From: Gordonia asplenii
GTDB taxonomy: Bacteria > Actinomycetota > Actinomycetes > Mycobacteriales > Mycobacteriaceae
Reading direction: 5' to 3'
DNA: 64,000 nt
NCBI RefSeq assembly: GCF_012933505.1
Contig: NZ_JABBNB010000008.1
Location: 62,001-126,000 of the forward strand
Below are positions 8,513-16,280 of the stretch, in pieces (position 1 is the stretch's first letter; the number at the start of each line of letters is the position of its first letter). A model generated the notes under the pieces. That model saw only the letters and a list, made by a program, of their open reading frames with translations, was not told the DNA's origin and did not search any database. Position numbers and translations under genes: made by a program.

Positions 8513-9511
8513 CTATGCCAGCAGTGCCCAGAATCTCCAGTCGAGGACTTCGCGGGCGGGGGCGTCGGCGTCGACCGCGTAGACGACCGAACGCAGCTGC
8601 AGCAGTCCGCCGGTCTCCAGTGGGGTCGCCTGCTCAACGGTCAGCTCACTGGTCAACGTGTCACCCTCGTGCACCGGACCGGTGTGATCGCACGAATCCC
8701 ACCCCACGACGGTTGCGAGATTCGGCAGCGCGCGGGTCGCCTGCGACAGTGCGATGCCGATCGTATGACCGCCGTACACCAGCCGTCCGGCGGTGCCGAC
8801 TCGCGCATCATGGTGTGTCGCAGCGATATTCAGCGTCAAGCGCGCCAATTCCGGTGCGCTGGATACGACGTCGCCGCTGGAGGTGTAGACGTGGCCGGCG
8901 AGGTCGGGCGAGAAGTGTTGTCCGCCAACGGTACTGCGGAGACCTGGCAGGTCCCAGTCGGGGACGACCGGAGTGGTCGGCCCGGCCGGCCCGATCGCCG
9001 ACAGATCGTCGGCGTGCACCGTGCGCGCCGCATCCGGCTCCGGCGACAACGGCAGCATCGCGCAGCGATAGAAGTCGAGCACGACGGTGCCGTCCTGGTC
9101 GGTGGTCACCATGTGTAGCGCGGCGAGTCCGGTGGGGGCGCGCCCGGGCTTGGACGAATTCTCCCGCAGTCCAACGACTTCGGTGACGGTCGACAACGTG
9201 TCGCCGAGATGCGGGTAATTGCGGAAGCTCAGTCCGCGGTAGAAGAGATTGGCCTTGACGTGGTGGGTGGCCAGCGTCGACTGTCCGATGGCGAGGTCGG
9301 TGACCAGGCCGGGATGGGCTACGGCGGCGTCGGATCCGGTGATCCGCCGCGACAGGTGGGCGTCGAGCGGCAGACGCATCCGGTCGCCGAGAATCGCCTG
9401 GTGCGTGGCGGCGAGCCCGGACGTCAACGTCACCGACGGCGCGTCGTCGAATCGCTGTCCGTGACTCAGCTCGTCGAAGTACGGGCCGCCGACCGCGACC
9501 CCACCGCTCAC
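8513..9511 (-). CDS. MaoC-family dehydratase/hydratase (double hot-dog)
   Basis: A 332-residue protein with two hot-dog MaoC modules: an N-terminal module beginning FDELSHGQRFDDAPSVTLT, and a C-terminal module with RLVYGGHTIGIALSQA and the VGWDSCDHTGPVHEGDTLTSE segment. MaoC proteins of this size hydrate branched enoyl-CoAs such as mesaconyl-CoA or itaconyl-CoA. The GTG start at 9511 overlaps the TGA of the upstream lyase gene (GTGA), so the two are coupled. An in-frame upstream extension exists but lies wholly inside the lyase gene. With the CoA-transferase and lyase it fits itaconyl-CoA to citramalyl-CoA conversion. The family call is strong; the substrate is inferred. Confidence 0.82.
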   Translation of the reverse strand: MSGGVAVGGPYFDELSHGQRFDDAPSVTLTSGLAATHQAILGDRMRLPLDAHLSRRITGSDAAVAHPGLVTDLAIGQSTLATHHVKANLFYRGLSFRNYPHLGDTLSTVTEVVGLRENSSKPGRAPTGLAALHMVTTDQDGTVVLDFYRCAMLPLSPEPDAARTVHADDLSAIGPAGPTTPVVPDWDLPGLRSTVGGQHFSPDLAGHVYTSSGDVVSSAPELARLTLNIAATHHDARVGTAGRLVYGGHTIGIALSQATRALPNLATVVGWDSCDHTGPVHEGDTLTSELTVEQATPLETGGLLQLRSVVYAVDADAPAREVLDWRFWALLA

Positions 9512-10353
9512 AGTTCGCCCGCCTTCGCGAGGATGCGGCGTGCGGAGACGGCGAGCGCCTCGTCGAGCATGCGGCCGTCGAGTTTGGCGGCTCCCGCACC
9601 CGCTTGCGCGGCGTCGTCGAGTGCTTTCAATACTGCCCGGGCGTCGACGATCGCGGCGTCGTCGGGAGTGAAAATGGCTGTGGCCGTGTCGATCTGTGCC
9701 GGGTGGATGACCCAGGTGCCGTCGAAGCCGAGGTCGCGGACCCACGTCTTGGCGGCACGGAATCCGTCGTCGTCGGCGATGGTGAGGTGTGGGCCGTCGA
9801 TCACCGACACACCGGCCGCGCGCGCGGCGACGAGGACCGAGTCCTGAATCGCGTGCCACACCGACTGCGGTGCGCCCGGTCCGCGGCCGAGAGTCGCGCC
9901 GAGGTCGGCGTAGCCGATGATCACGGCGTCGAGCCGGTCGGTCGCGGTGCAGATCGAGCCGATGTCGCGGATGCCGATCGGCGTCTCCACCAAGATCTGC
10001 AGGCGGGCCGCGGTGTTGCCGAGCAGCCGGTCGGCCTCACGGAGTTGGTCGGCGGACTCGGCCTTCGGAAGGATGGCCGACGACAACGCCGAACCCATTG
10101 CGGCGCAAGCCTGTAGGTCGTCGACGGCCCAGTCGGAATCGAAACCGTTGACGCGGATCGAGACGGCGCGGGTGGCGCCGAACTCGGCGACGAGTTCGGC
10201 CGCCGCGGCGCGCGCGGAGGCCTTGTTCGCCGGGGTGACGGCGTCCTCGAGGTCGAGGACCACCTCGTCGGCGGCCGATGCCAGCGCCTTGCGGGCCTTG
10301 CGGTCGTCGGAAGCCGGTGCGACCAGAACGGCGCGTCGTCGGAGTGTGTGCAC
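9508..10353 (-). CDS. HpcH/HpaI-family CoA-ester lyase (CitE-like)
   Basis: A 281-residue CitE/Mcl-type lyase. VLDLEDAVTPANK near 33-45 holds the acidic metal and substrate residues, SIRVNGFDSDW carries the conserved arginine, ILVETPIGIRDI carries the metal-binding glutamate, and the C-terminal segment has GFDGTWVIHPAQI. Such TIM-barrel enzymes cleave citramalyl-, malyl- or methylmalyl-CoA to acetyl-CoA and an oxoacid. The GTG start at 10353 follows GGGAGA. It is the first gene of the minus operon lyase-MaoC-CoA-transferase and is divergent from an acyl-CoA dehydrogenase. Citramalyl-CoA lyase (product pyruvate plus acetyl-CoA) is my best guess, from gene context. Confidence 0.85.
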   Translation of the reverse strand: MHTLRRRAVLVAPASDDRKARKALASAADEVVLDLEDAVTPANKASARAAAAELVAEFGATRAVSIRVNGFDSDWAVDDLQACAAMGSALSSAILPKAESADQLREADRLLGNTAARLQILVETPIGIRDIGSICTATDRLDAVIIGYADLGATLGRGPGAPQSVWHAIQDSVLVAARAAGVSVIDGPHLTIADDDGFRAAKTWVRDLGFDGTWVIHPAQIDTATAIFTPDDAAIVDARAVLKALDDAAQAGAGAAKLDGRMLDEALAVSARRILAKAGEL

Positions 10354-10383
10354 GGTGATTTCTCCCGGATCGATCTATCTGTC

Positions 10384-10485
10384 AAATGTGCGGCCATTTA
10401 CGTACTCAGTTCTAGCAGACGCGCTGGTATCTGTGGAAGGGGGCTTGACGCAGCCGCAACATTTGCGCAAAATGGCCGTACAAAT
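10384..10485. promoter_or_regulatory. divergent control region with paired operator-like sites
   Basis: Two copies of TGT(A/G)CGGCCATTT face each other in the 173-bp divergent gap: one reads forward within 10384-10402, the other reads on the minus strand within 10467-10485. A plus-strand promoter candidate has TTGACG at 10445-10450 and CAAAAT at 10468-10473 (17-bp spacer), so the second site covers its -10. Paired inverted sites suit a dimeric GntR regulator, and the GntR/UTRA gene at 11709 is the likely partner. Confidence 0.5.
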
Positions 10486-10526
10486 CAGTGCGGCCCGATC
10501 CGGGCCTCCGACGTGCAGGTGGATTC

Positions 10527-11678
10527 ATGACCAAGCTCAATGCCGAAGAGTCGTTTCTCGTCGAAACGGTGCGCGCCTTCATCGACCGCGACGTCAAGCC
10601 GACGGTGCAGGAAGTCGAACACGCGAACGAGTACCCGGAGGCATGGATCGAGCAGATGAAGCAGATCGGCATCTACGGACTCGCGGTGCCGGAGGAATAC
10701 GGCGGCGCACCGGTGTCGATGCCGTGCTATGCGCAGGTCACTCAGGAGCTGGCGCGTGGCTGGATGAGCCTGGCCGGTGCGATGGGTGGGCACACCGTCG
10801 TCGCAAAGTTGTTGACGCTCTTCGGAACCGAGGAGCAGAAGCAGCGCTACCTGCCTCGTCTGGCGACCGGCGAGATGCGCGCGACGATGGCACTGACCGA
10901 GCCGGGCGGCGGATCGGACCTGCAGGCGATGGCGACCGTCGCCCGCGCCGACGGCGACGACCTGGTGATCAACGGATCCAAGACGTGGATCTCCAATGCC
11001 CGCCGCTCCGGTCTGATCGCGCTGCTGTGCAAGACCGACCCGAGTGCGACGCCGCGTCACAAGGGCATCTCGATCGTGCTCGCCGAACACGGACCCGGCT
11101 TGACCGTGTCTCGTGACCTGCCGAAGTTGGGCTACAAGGGCGTCGAAACGTGTGAACTGTCCTTCGACGGCTATCGCGTCCCGGCGTCGTCGATTCTCGG
11201 CGGCGAGGCGGGTAAGGGGTTCGGTCAGATGATGAAGGGACTGGAGACCGGCCGCATCCAGGTGGCGTGCCGCGCGCTCGGCGTCGCGACTGCGGCACTT
11301 GAGGATTCGCTGGAATACGCTCAGCAGCGGGAGTCCTTCGGGCAGCCGATCTGGAAGCATCAGTCGATCGGCAACTACCTCGCCGAGATGGCCACCAAGC
11401 TGACCGCGGCCCGCCAGCTCACCTGGCACGCCGCGGAGCGGTACGACAGCGGCGAGCGCTGCGACATGGAAGCGGGCATGGCCAAGCTGTACGCGTCGGA
11501 GGTGGCGATGGAGGTCGCACTCAACGCGGTGCGCATCCACGGCGGCTACGGATACTCGACCGAATACGACGTCGAACGGTACTTCCGCGACGCTCCGCTG
11601 ATGATCGTCGGCGAGGGCACCAACGAGATTCAGCGCAACGTGATCGCGGCGCAGCTGGTCTCGCGCGGCGGCATCTGA
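10527..11678 (+). CDS. acyl-CoA dehydrogenase
   Basis: A 383-residue acyl-CoA dehydrogenase with all family blocks: YGLAVPEEYGGAP in the N-terminal helical domain, MALTEPGGGSDLQAM for FAD and substrate, KTWISNARRSGL, GRIQVACRALGVA, and GGYGYSTEYDVERYFRDA, whose Glu is at the usual catalytic base position. The C-terminus GEGTNEIQRNVIA is standard. The ATG at 10527 follows AGGTGGA; an earlier in-frame GTG at 10488 lies in the promoter region and is unlikely. It is divergent from the lyase operon and 30 bp upstream of the GntR gene. The itaconate locus of P. aeruginosa also includes an acyl-CoA dehydrogenase, as I recall, but its role is not clear. Confidence 0.88.
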   Translation: MTKLNAEESFLVETVRAFIDRDVKPTVQEVEHANEYPEAWIEQMKQIGIYGLAVPEEYGGAPVSMPCYAQVTQELARGWMSLAGAMGGHTVVAKLLTLFGTEEQKQRYLPRLATGEMRATMALTEPGGGSDLQAMATVARADGDDLVINGSKTWISNARRSGLIALLCKTDPSATPRHKGISIVLAEHGPGLTVSRDLPKLGYKGVETCELSFDGYRVPASSILGGEAGKGFGQMMKGLETGRIQVACRALGVATAALEDSLEYAQQRESFGQPIWKHQSIGNYLAEMATKLTAARQLTWHAAERYDSGERCDMEAGMAKLYASEVAMEVALNAVRIHGGYGYSTEYDVERYFRDAPLMIVGEGTNEIQRNVIAAQLVSRGGI

Positions 11679-11708
11679 GCCGTCGTCGACGCGACACCAT
11701 CGCCTGCG

Positions 11709-12449
11709 ATGAAGATGCTCGACGGTGCGGAGCCCGCGTACAAGGCGCTGGCCGCTGAGTTGCGTGCGCGGATCGCCGACGGCGAATACCGCGACGGCGC
11801 GCGACTGCCGACCGAGGCGGAACTGTCGCAGCGGTACGGGCTGAGCCGGCAGACGGTGCGGCGCGCGTTTCAGGAGCTCGTCGCCGACGGCGTAGTCTAC
11901 CGCGTCGCCGGGCGCGGGACGTTCGCCACCGAGAACGGCGGCCGTTACCTGCGCCAGCTCGGATCGATCGAAGATCTGATGAATCTGTCGTCGGACACCG
12001 ACATGCGGGTCCTGTCGGCGCCTGCCCGACGGGTCGACCTAGACGCCGCCGGCCGACTGCGGCTGGCCACAGATGTGGTGTACCGCATCGTATTTCAGCG
12101 ATTCCACGACGGTGTGCCGTTCGTCGTGACGACGGTGTCGTGGCCCGAGGAGATCGCCCGGCTGGTGCTCGACGCCCCCGAAGTCGCGACGGGGGCGGTC
12201 AGCTCGTACACCATGATCGGGCTGCTCGAACCGCACCTGGTGCACCCCATCGAAGAGTGCGCGCAATCGATCACGGCGACCGCGGCGTCGAACGAGGTTG
12301 CCGCGCAACTGAACTGCGACGTCGGGCAGCCGGTGCTGCGGGTGGACCGCATGTACTCCGACTCGCGCGGCGTCGCCGTGGAGCTGGCGGTCAGTCATTT
12401 CCTGCCCGAGTACTACACCTATCGCGTGACGTTGAAGCGCAGGTCGTAG
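11709..12449 (+). CDS. GntR-family regulator, HutC/UTRA type
   Basis: A 246-residue regulator. Residues about 8-75 form the GntR winged helix, with YKALAAELRARIADGEY, LPTEAELSQRYGLSRQTVRRAFQEL and the wing VYRVAGRGTF. The C-terminal half is a UTRA ligand-binding domain ending in the typical VLRVDRMYSDSRGVAVELAVSHFLPEYYTY. It follows the acyl-CoA dehydrogenase by 30 bp and probably forms one transcript with it. It should sense a small carboxylate or CoA intermediate of the flanking pathway and bind the paired sites at 10384-10485. Family certain; ligand and sites inferred. Confidence 0.88.
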   Translation: MKMLDGAEPAYKALAAELRARIADGEYRDGARLPTEAELSQRYGLSRQTVRRAFQELVADGVVYRVAGRGTFATENGGRYLRQLGSIEDLMNLSSDTDMRVLSAPARRVDLDAAGRLRLATDVVYRIVFQRFHDGVPFVVTTVSWPEEIARLVLDAPEVATGAVSSYTMIGLLEPHLVHPIEECAQSITATAASNEVAAQLNCDVGQPVLRVDRMYSDSRGVAVELAVSHFLPEYYTYRVTLKRRS

Positions 12450-12591
12450 ACGGCTTCTTCCTCCATCGAAGCGTCTGAGATGTTCCCGGTTGATCCAGAA
12501 ATCCGCCGAAATGCCCGACCCCGAACGTGAACGGGGAACCTTCCAGCGCCGATTGTCGTCGAGACCGGCGGATCGGTGCGGCGCTGGGTCT

Positions 12592-12609
12592 GCAAACCGG
12601 GCGGTTTGC
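12592..12609. other. stem-loop in the gap before the lipase
   Basis: GCAAACC at 12592-12598 and GGTTTGC at 12603-12609 make a 7-bp perfect stem with a 4-nt loop. There is no T-tract, so it is a weak terminator candidate for the GntR transcript. Nothing else is seen in the gap 12450-12706. Confidence 0.3.
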
Positions 12610-12706
12610 GGTCCGCGTGGCGATGGGATTCGCTATTCGATGAGCGGGCCGGCGAGTCGTCGGTCACTGTTGAGGAGCAATGGTTCGCAGTGGAGGTAAG
12701 GGTTTG

Positions 12707-13921
12707 ATGGTGCGTCGAGTAGTTTCGGTGATATTTCTCACATGCGCGTTGGTGATCGGGGGTGTGGTCGCCGCACCGGCCGCGCAGGCAGCACCGCCGT
12801 CGAGCGACCCTTTCTACACCTACAGCGGCAATCTGAGCAATAAGAGTGCAGGTCAGATCCTGAAGCAGCGGCCATCGCGGTTCGTCGCCGCGGGACTGAC
12901 CGTGCCGGTGGACTCGACGCAGCTGATGTACCGCAGCGTCGGCAACCTGGGCCAGCCCATCGCGGGTGTCACCACGGTGCTGCGGCCGCGCGGCAACCGC
13001 CCGACGAAGATCATCTCCTACCACATGGCCTACGACGCTCTCGGCTCCGGATGTGATCCTTCTTACACTTTGCAGGGCTACCAGCCGACGCCGATCAGCC
13101 GGGTCGAGCAGTCGCTCATCGGCAGTTACGTCGCACGCGGCTACACCGTCGTCGTGCCGGATTACGAAGGGCTGCACGAGCAGTGGACCATCGCCCGGCA
13201 GGAGGGAAAGCTGGCGCTCGACGGCATTCGTGCGGCCGAGACATTCCTGCGTCTGCCGGCGTCGACACCGGTTGCGCTCCTCGGATATTCGGGTGGGTCG
13301 GTGCCGACGCAGTTCGCTGCCGAGTTCGCCCCGACGTACGCGCCGGAGCTGGCGATCAAAGGTGCGGCCGGCGGCGGCCTGCCGGTCAATCTGGCGCACA
13401 ACCTGAGCTATGTGAGCGGTAGTCAGAGCTGGGCGGGCGTGATTCCCGCCGTCGTCGAAGCCTATCGCCGGACCTACAACCTCGACGTTTCCAAGTTCCT
13501 GTCGCCGAAGGGAATGTCGTTGATCGCGCAGGTGCGTAACAAGTGCATTGCGTCGTTCGCATCGAAGTACCCGGGCCTCACGGACGCGCAGATGGTCAAG
13601 GCGCCCTACACCAGCCTGCTGCAGGTGGCGGTTGTTCGCGACCTGATCGCCGACAACGTGATGGGGACGCTGGGGCTGCCGCGGATCCCGATGTTCCTCG
13701 GCGTCGGGCAGATCAACGGGCAGATCGGTGACGGCGTGATGATCACCGCCGACGTCCGCAATCTTGCCGCCCAATACTGCCGACAGGGGGCCCGCGTGCA
13801 CTTCACGCGCTACGCCGGCCAGAGTCACGGCGGCGCATTTCCGCTGTTCGAAGCCGACGCCGATCGCTTCATCACGGCGCGTCTGGACGGCCGTCCGACG
13901 CTCGGTTGCAATGTCGGCTGA
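12707..13921 (+). CDS. secretory lipase family protein (LIP)
   Basis: A 404-residue exported protein. The N-terminus MVRRVVSVIFLTCALVIG and a following AQA-AP site form a Sec signal peptide. The mature part matches the actinobacterial/fungal secretory lipase family: DPFYTYSGNL at the start, LMYRSVGNLGQPI, a nucleophile elbow GYSGGS near residue 189, GAAGGGLPVNLAHN, and a late RYAGQSHGGAFP that should carry the catalytic histidine. It hydrolyses triacylglycerols or other esters outside the cell. I chose ATG 12707 because GGAGGTAAGG lies seven bases upstream; another ATG at 12680 precedes that site. It stands alone, upstream of a tRNA cluster. Confidence 0.88.
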   Translation: MVRRVVSVIFLTCALVIGGVVAAPAAQAAPPSSDPFYTYSGNLSNKSAGQILKQRPSRFVAAGLTVPVDSTQLMYRSVGNLGQPIAGVTTVLRPRGNRPTKIISYHMAYDALGSGCDPSYTLQGYQPTPISRVEQSLIGSYVARGYTVVVPDYEGLHEQWTIARQEGKLALDGIRAAETFLRLPASTPVALLGYSGGSVPTQFAAEFAPTYAPELAIKGAAGGGLPVNLAHNLSYVSGSQSWAGVIPAVVEAYRRTYNLDVSKFLSPKGMSLIAQVRNKCIASFASKYPGLTDAQMVKAPYTSLLQVAVVRDLIADNVMGTLGLPRIPMFLGVGQINGQIGDGVMITADVRNLAAQYCRQGARVHFTRYAGQSHGGAFPLFEADADRFITARLDGRPTLGCNVG

Positions 13922-14009
13922 AATGGCCGAAAACCGCTGCTGACCAGCTGATTTGTTTTTTCGCATACTCGTGTCATAAGCTGATTCAGCTCCCAAACGG
14001 AGAACACCG

Positions 14010-14082
14010 GCCCCCTTCGTCTAGCGGCCTAGGACGCCGCCCTTTCAAGGCGGTAGCGCGGGTTCGAATCCCGTAGGGGGTA
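14010..14082 (+). tRNA. tRNA-Glu (anticodon TTC)
   Basis: A 73-nt cloverleaf. Acceptor GCCCCCT pairs with AGGGGGT (one G-T pair), the anticodon stem CCGCC/GGCGG encloses CTTTCAA (anticodon TTC), and the T-arm is GCGGGTTCGAATCCCGT. Discriminator A; no encoded CCA. Confidence 0.95.
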
Positions 14083-14122
14083 CGCAGGTCGGATCGCAAA
14101 CGAGCGGTTCGGCACGCAGCAA

Positions 14123-14196
14123 GGCCTTGTGGCGCAGTTGGTTAGCGCGCCGCCCTGTCACGGCGGAGGTCGCGGGTTCAAGTCCCGTCAAGGTCG
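14123..14196 (+). tRNA. tRNA-Asp (anticodon GTC)
   Basis: A 74-nt cloverleaf. Acceptor GGCCTTG pairs with CAAGGTC, the anticodon loop is CTGTCAC inside CCGCC/GGCGG, the T-arm is CGGGTTCAAGTCCCG, and the discriminator is G. Confidence 0.95.
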
Positions 14197-14199
14197 CTG

Positions 14200-14226
14200 A
14201 AATCACCGGCAATAGCCGGTGATTTT
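14200..14226 (+). terminator. hairpin between tRNA-Asp and tRNA-Phe
   Basis: AAATCACCGGC at 14200-14210 pairs perfectly with GCCGGTGATTT at 14215-14225 (11 bp, AATA loop), ending in four Ts. It should end the tRNA-Glu/tRNA-Asp transcript. Confidence 0.75.
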
Positions 14227-14255
14227 AGGTTTCGGCCCTTGTTGGTCGGTGCTGC

Positions 14256-14329
14256 GGCCAGGTAGCTCAGTTGGTACGAGCGTCCGCCTGAAAAGCGGAA
14301 GGTCGCCGGTTCGATCCCGGCCCTGGCCA
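14256..14329 (+). tRNA. tRNA-Phe (anticodon GAA)
   Basis: A 74-nt cloverleaf. Acceptor GGCCAGG pairs with CCTGGCC, the anticodon loop is CTGAAAA inside CCGC/GCGG, and the discriminator is A. Its 3' 28 bases plus three following bases are duplicated at 15931, so this gene served as the integration site of the element at 14302-15961. The copy here is the complete tRNA. Confidence 0.95.
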
Positions 14330-14332
14330 CTT
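14302..14332 (+). repeat. putative attachment site, left copy (tRNA-Phe 3' end)
   Basis: This 31-bp stretch, covering the T-arm and 3' acceptor strand of tRNA-Phe, is identical to 15931-15961. It is the expected left junction of an element integrated in the tRNA 3' end. Confidence 0.8.
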
Positions 14333-14373
14333 CAAAGGGTGTTTCCACCCGAACCGGAGTGACAATCCGACGT

Positions 14374-14499
14374 TTATTCAGCGGATATACGGACCGCTCG
14401 GTCCATCACGTTCGCCACCTCCTTGTGGATCACGTTCCGCTTCATGTACACATCCTGAGTCATCGACGGCCACGCGTGGCCGAGCTGATCGGCGTTGTT
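14374..14499 (-). pseudogene. C-terminal remnant of a tyrosine recombinase (integrase)
   Basis: The last 41 codons of a tyrosine integrase are preserved, with QLGHAWPSMTQDVYMKRNV. LGH gives the conserved histidine region and VYM the catalytic tyrosine, followed by a helical tail to a TAA stop. Upstream in this frame the translation becomes R/P/A-rich with no recombinase boxes, so the N-terminal 85-90% is lost. It lies 42 bp inside the left attachment repeat and points toward it, as actinophage and integrative-plasmid integrases usually do. Confidence 0.75.
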
Positions 14500-14568
14500 G
14501 CGGCCGGGCGGCTCCGGCGGCTGTGTCGTGGCAGCATCAGAGGGCCGCGCAGGCTCGTTGGAGTGCGT

Positions 14569-14828
14569 CGTGAGGCGTGCGGATCGTCGACCGGCGGGCA
14601 CGTGGATACGTGAGGCCTGGATCAACGACGAGGCGCTGGCAATCACCTCCGCGATACACCAGGCACTTGACCGGGGCTGTGCACCCGCTCTTGGCCGCGG
14701 GCGACGTCGTGCAGGCGTGGCTGTGGGAGCTGCCCGAGATAGCCGGTGACCGACTCCGCAGCGACGGCTACTCGCCACACCAGCGGTTCCGACTCAACAC
14801 CGACGACCACCTGGAGCCAATGCGATGA
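14569..14828 (+). pseudogene. possible frameshifted element gene, function unknown
   Basis: Two overlapping plus frames read like parts of one small protein: WIREAWINDEALAITSAIHQ, then after a shift near 14675 AVHPLLAAGDVVQAWLWELP and SDGYSPHQRFRLNTDDHLEP, ending at 14828. I recognise no family. It lies inside the tRNA-Phe-bounded element and is probably a relic of element cargo. Confidence 0.3.
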
Positions 14829-14844
14829 CCGAACTGCACGACGG

Positions 14845-15093
14845 CTAATCTCGGCGAGCGTTCAGTAGATCGTCAAGGTCGTATCCGGCCCGGCGGGCCG
14901 CGTCTTCCCAGTAAGGCCGAGTCATGTCAGTCAGCCGGACGGCACCTCCGCCAGGGCACAGTTCAAGATCCCAATCATGTTCGACATGGCGAATTGATTG
15001 TTCAGTCTCGACATCATCCTCGGTGACAGACAGTAGTCGGCCATCTATCGTCAGCCATCGCAGATTGCCCAGCGCCAGCGTGGAGCCCAGCAT
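14845..15093 (-). CDS. hypothetical protein in the tRNA-Phe element
   Basis: An 82-residue acidic protein (LRWLTIDGRLLSVTEDDVET, then HVEHDWDLELCPGGGAVRLTD and RPYWEDAARRAGYDLDDLL). It has no recognised domain or signal. Its amino-acid composition is coding-like, unlike the overlapping frames. It is co-oriented with the other two small minus-strand genes of the element. Confidence 0.5.
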   Translation of the reverse strand: MLGSTLALGNLRWLTIDGRLLSVTEDDVETEQSIRHVEHDWDLELCPGGGAVRLTDMTRPYWEDAARRAGYDLDDLLNARRD

Positions 15094-15145
15094 CGGCGCA
15101 ATGTTCGCACCTGGCGTATTCGGCTTAGTGCCGCCCGAGGGGGCA

Positions 15146-15493
15146 TCATCCGATTGCCCTCCTCACGGTGCGGGTGAGTCGAGTCCGGATCCGATCAAGC
15201 CGTGGCGGAATCAGCTCGGCCGGCATCGGTTCGTCGATTCGGTCGACCTCAGTCATGCCCGCGATCTGATCGAACAGCACGTGGATCGGCCGGGTGACGA
15301 CGTCGCCGTTGAGTGAGACGACCGCGTACGACACCCCGTGACCGCAAAAAACTTCGGCGTCGTCGGCGAGAGGCGTGTTCAGGGACACGATCACCGTTCC
15401 GTCGTCGCCGATCCACCCGCGCCGGTACACGCGTTGCCGTCGTAGCGCGAGCTGCGCGACCTCCACCGCAGTATCGAACGCATCAAGAGCCAT
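15146..15493 (-). CDS. hypothetical protein in the tRNA-Phe element
   Basis: A 115-residue protein with DTAVEVAQLALRRQRVYRRG, WIGDDGTVIVSLNTPLADD, and a conserved-looking FDQIAGMTEVDRIDEP. The start at 15493 has AGGAGG seven bases upstream, which supports real translation. No membrane segment or known family is visible. It lies between the two attachment repeats. Confidence 0.6.
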   Translation of the reverse strand: MALDAFDTAVEVAQLALRRQRVYRRGWIGDDGTVIVSLNTPLADDAEVFCGHGVSYAVVSLNGDVVTRPIHVLFDQIAGMTEVDRIDEPMPAELIPPRLDRIRTRLTRTVRRAIG

Positions 15494-15561
15494 CCCCCAT
15501 CCTCCTTGAACTTAGCTCGGTCGAGCTTTGCGGGCTGGTGAGAGCAGTCCTTCACGCGGGT

Positions 15562-15738
15562 TCAGTACTCGTCACGCCAGTCGCGTACGGCGTTCGTCTT
15601 AGCGATGCGCCGGTCATGACGATGTGAGCGCACCTTGATCCTTTTCGCGGTGCCAGCCCGCTCGAACGATACGAGCAGCCGACGCCAGCTCGACGCCAAG
15701 TCGAACTCGTCGGCAGTCGTGTGGTGCTCGCTGCGCAT
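15562..15738 (-). CDS. small basic hypothetical protein in the tRNA-Phe element
   Basis: A 58-residue basic protein beginning MRSEHHTTADEFDLASSW and ending TNAVRDWRDEY, with an arginine/lysine-rich centre (RAGTAKRIKVRSHRHDRR). The ATG at 15738 is preceded by AAGGGAAG. An alternative overlapping minus frame (15614-15802) is less coding-like. Function unknown; a DNA- or RNA-binding element protein is only a guess. Confidence 0.4.
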   Translation of the reverse strand: MRSEHHTTADEFDLASSWRRLLVSFERAGTAKRIKVRSHRHDRRIAKTNAVRDWRDEY

Positions 15739-15930
15739 GACGCTTCCCTTTCTCTGCGAGTTCGGAACCGCTCAGAATAGCTCGGTGCAATCGCTTACTC
15801 AACGGAAATACCCGAGAATCAGCGAGACGTATACGGACGGTACGAGGTCAAGGGCAAGTGCGAAACACATTGCCGGACAGTCTAATTGAGATGATGTGAG
15901 ATATGTCTAGAATGCAGGATTGAAAGCTGA

Positions 15931-15961
15931 GTCGCCGGTTCGATCCCGGCCCTGGCCACTT
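15931..15961 (+). repeat. putative attachment site, right copy
   Basis: A 31-bp perfect copy of 14302-14332. The sequence just upstream does not continue the tRNA, so this is a partial tRNA duplicate that marks the right end of a 1.63-kb inserted relic. The original tRNA-Phe terminator follows it immediately. Confidence 0.8.
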
Positions 15962-15965
15962 TGAG

Positions 15966-15990
15966 AGCCACCCGGTGACGGGTGGCTTTT
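15966..15990 (+). terminator. tRNA-Phe terminator, displaced by the inserted element
   Basis: AGCCACCCG at 15966-15974 pairs with CGGGTGGCT at 15979-15987, followed by TTT. It sits at the distance expected for a tRNA-Phe terminator if the element were removed. The rest of 15991-16280 holds no gene that I can support. Confidence 0.75.
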
Positions 15991-16280
15991 GTGGTGTCTG
16001 GGGTGGATTCTGCCGAGACTCCGATGACCCAGAGTGACCCGTTCGGGATCTAATCGCCGCGCGGTGACCTACGACGATGACCCAGCTATGGGTCATCGTG
16101 CCTCCCGCTTCTCCGTACCCGAGGTGATCGCCGAGAGGGTGGCAGCAGCGTCGGCGAGCGCGTTCAATCTGCTCGCGGTGCGGTGCCTCGGGAGCTGCAG
16201 CCGACACTCCTCGCGGATATTCGACGAGCAACTGCACCCCTCGCTCGACCACCTGGCCGCCGCGCCGCATAACGCGTGGT

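Noticed and set aside
8305..9186. Plus frames over the 8.2-8.5 kb repeats and the MaoC gene
   Set aside because: Arg-rich antisense reading of the MaoC gene extended into repeats, with no motif.
12419..13996. 525-codon minus frame opposite the secretory lipase
   Set aside because: Composition is Arg/His-rich and typical of an antisense shadow; the lipase has a signal peptide and catalytic elbow.
14374..14778. A 134-codon intact integrase
   Set aside because: Only the last 41 codons resemble a recombinase; the rest of the frame lacks the arginine boxes.
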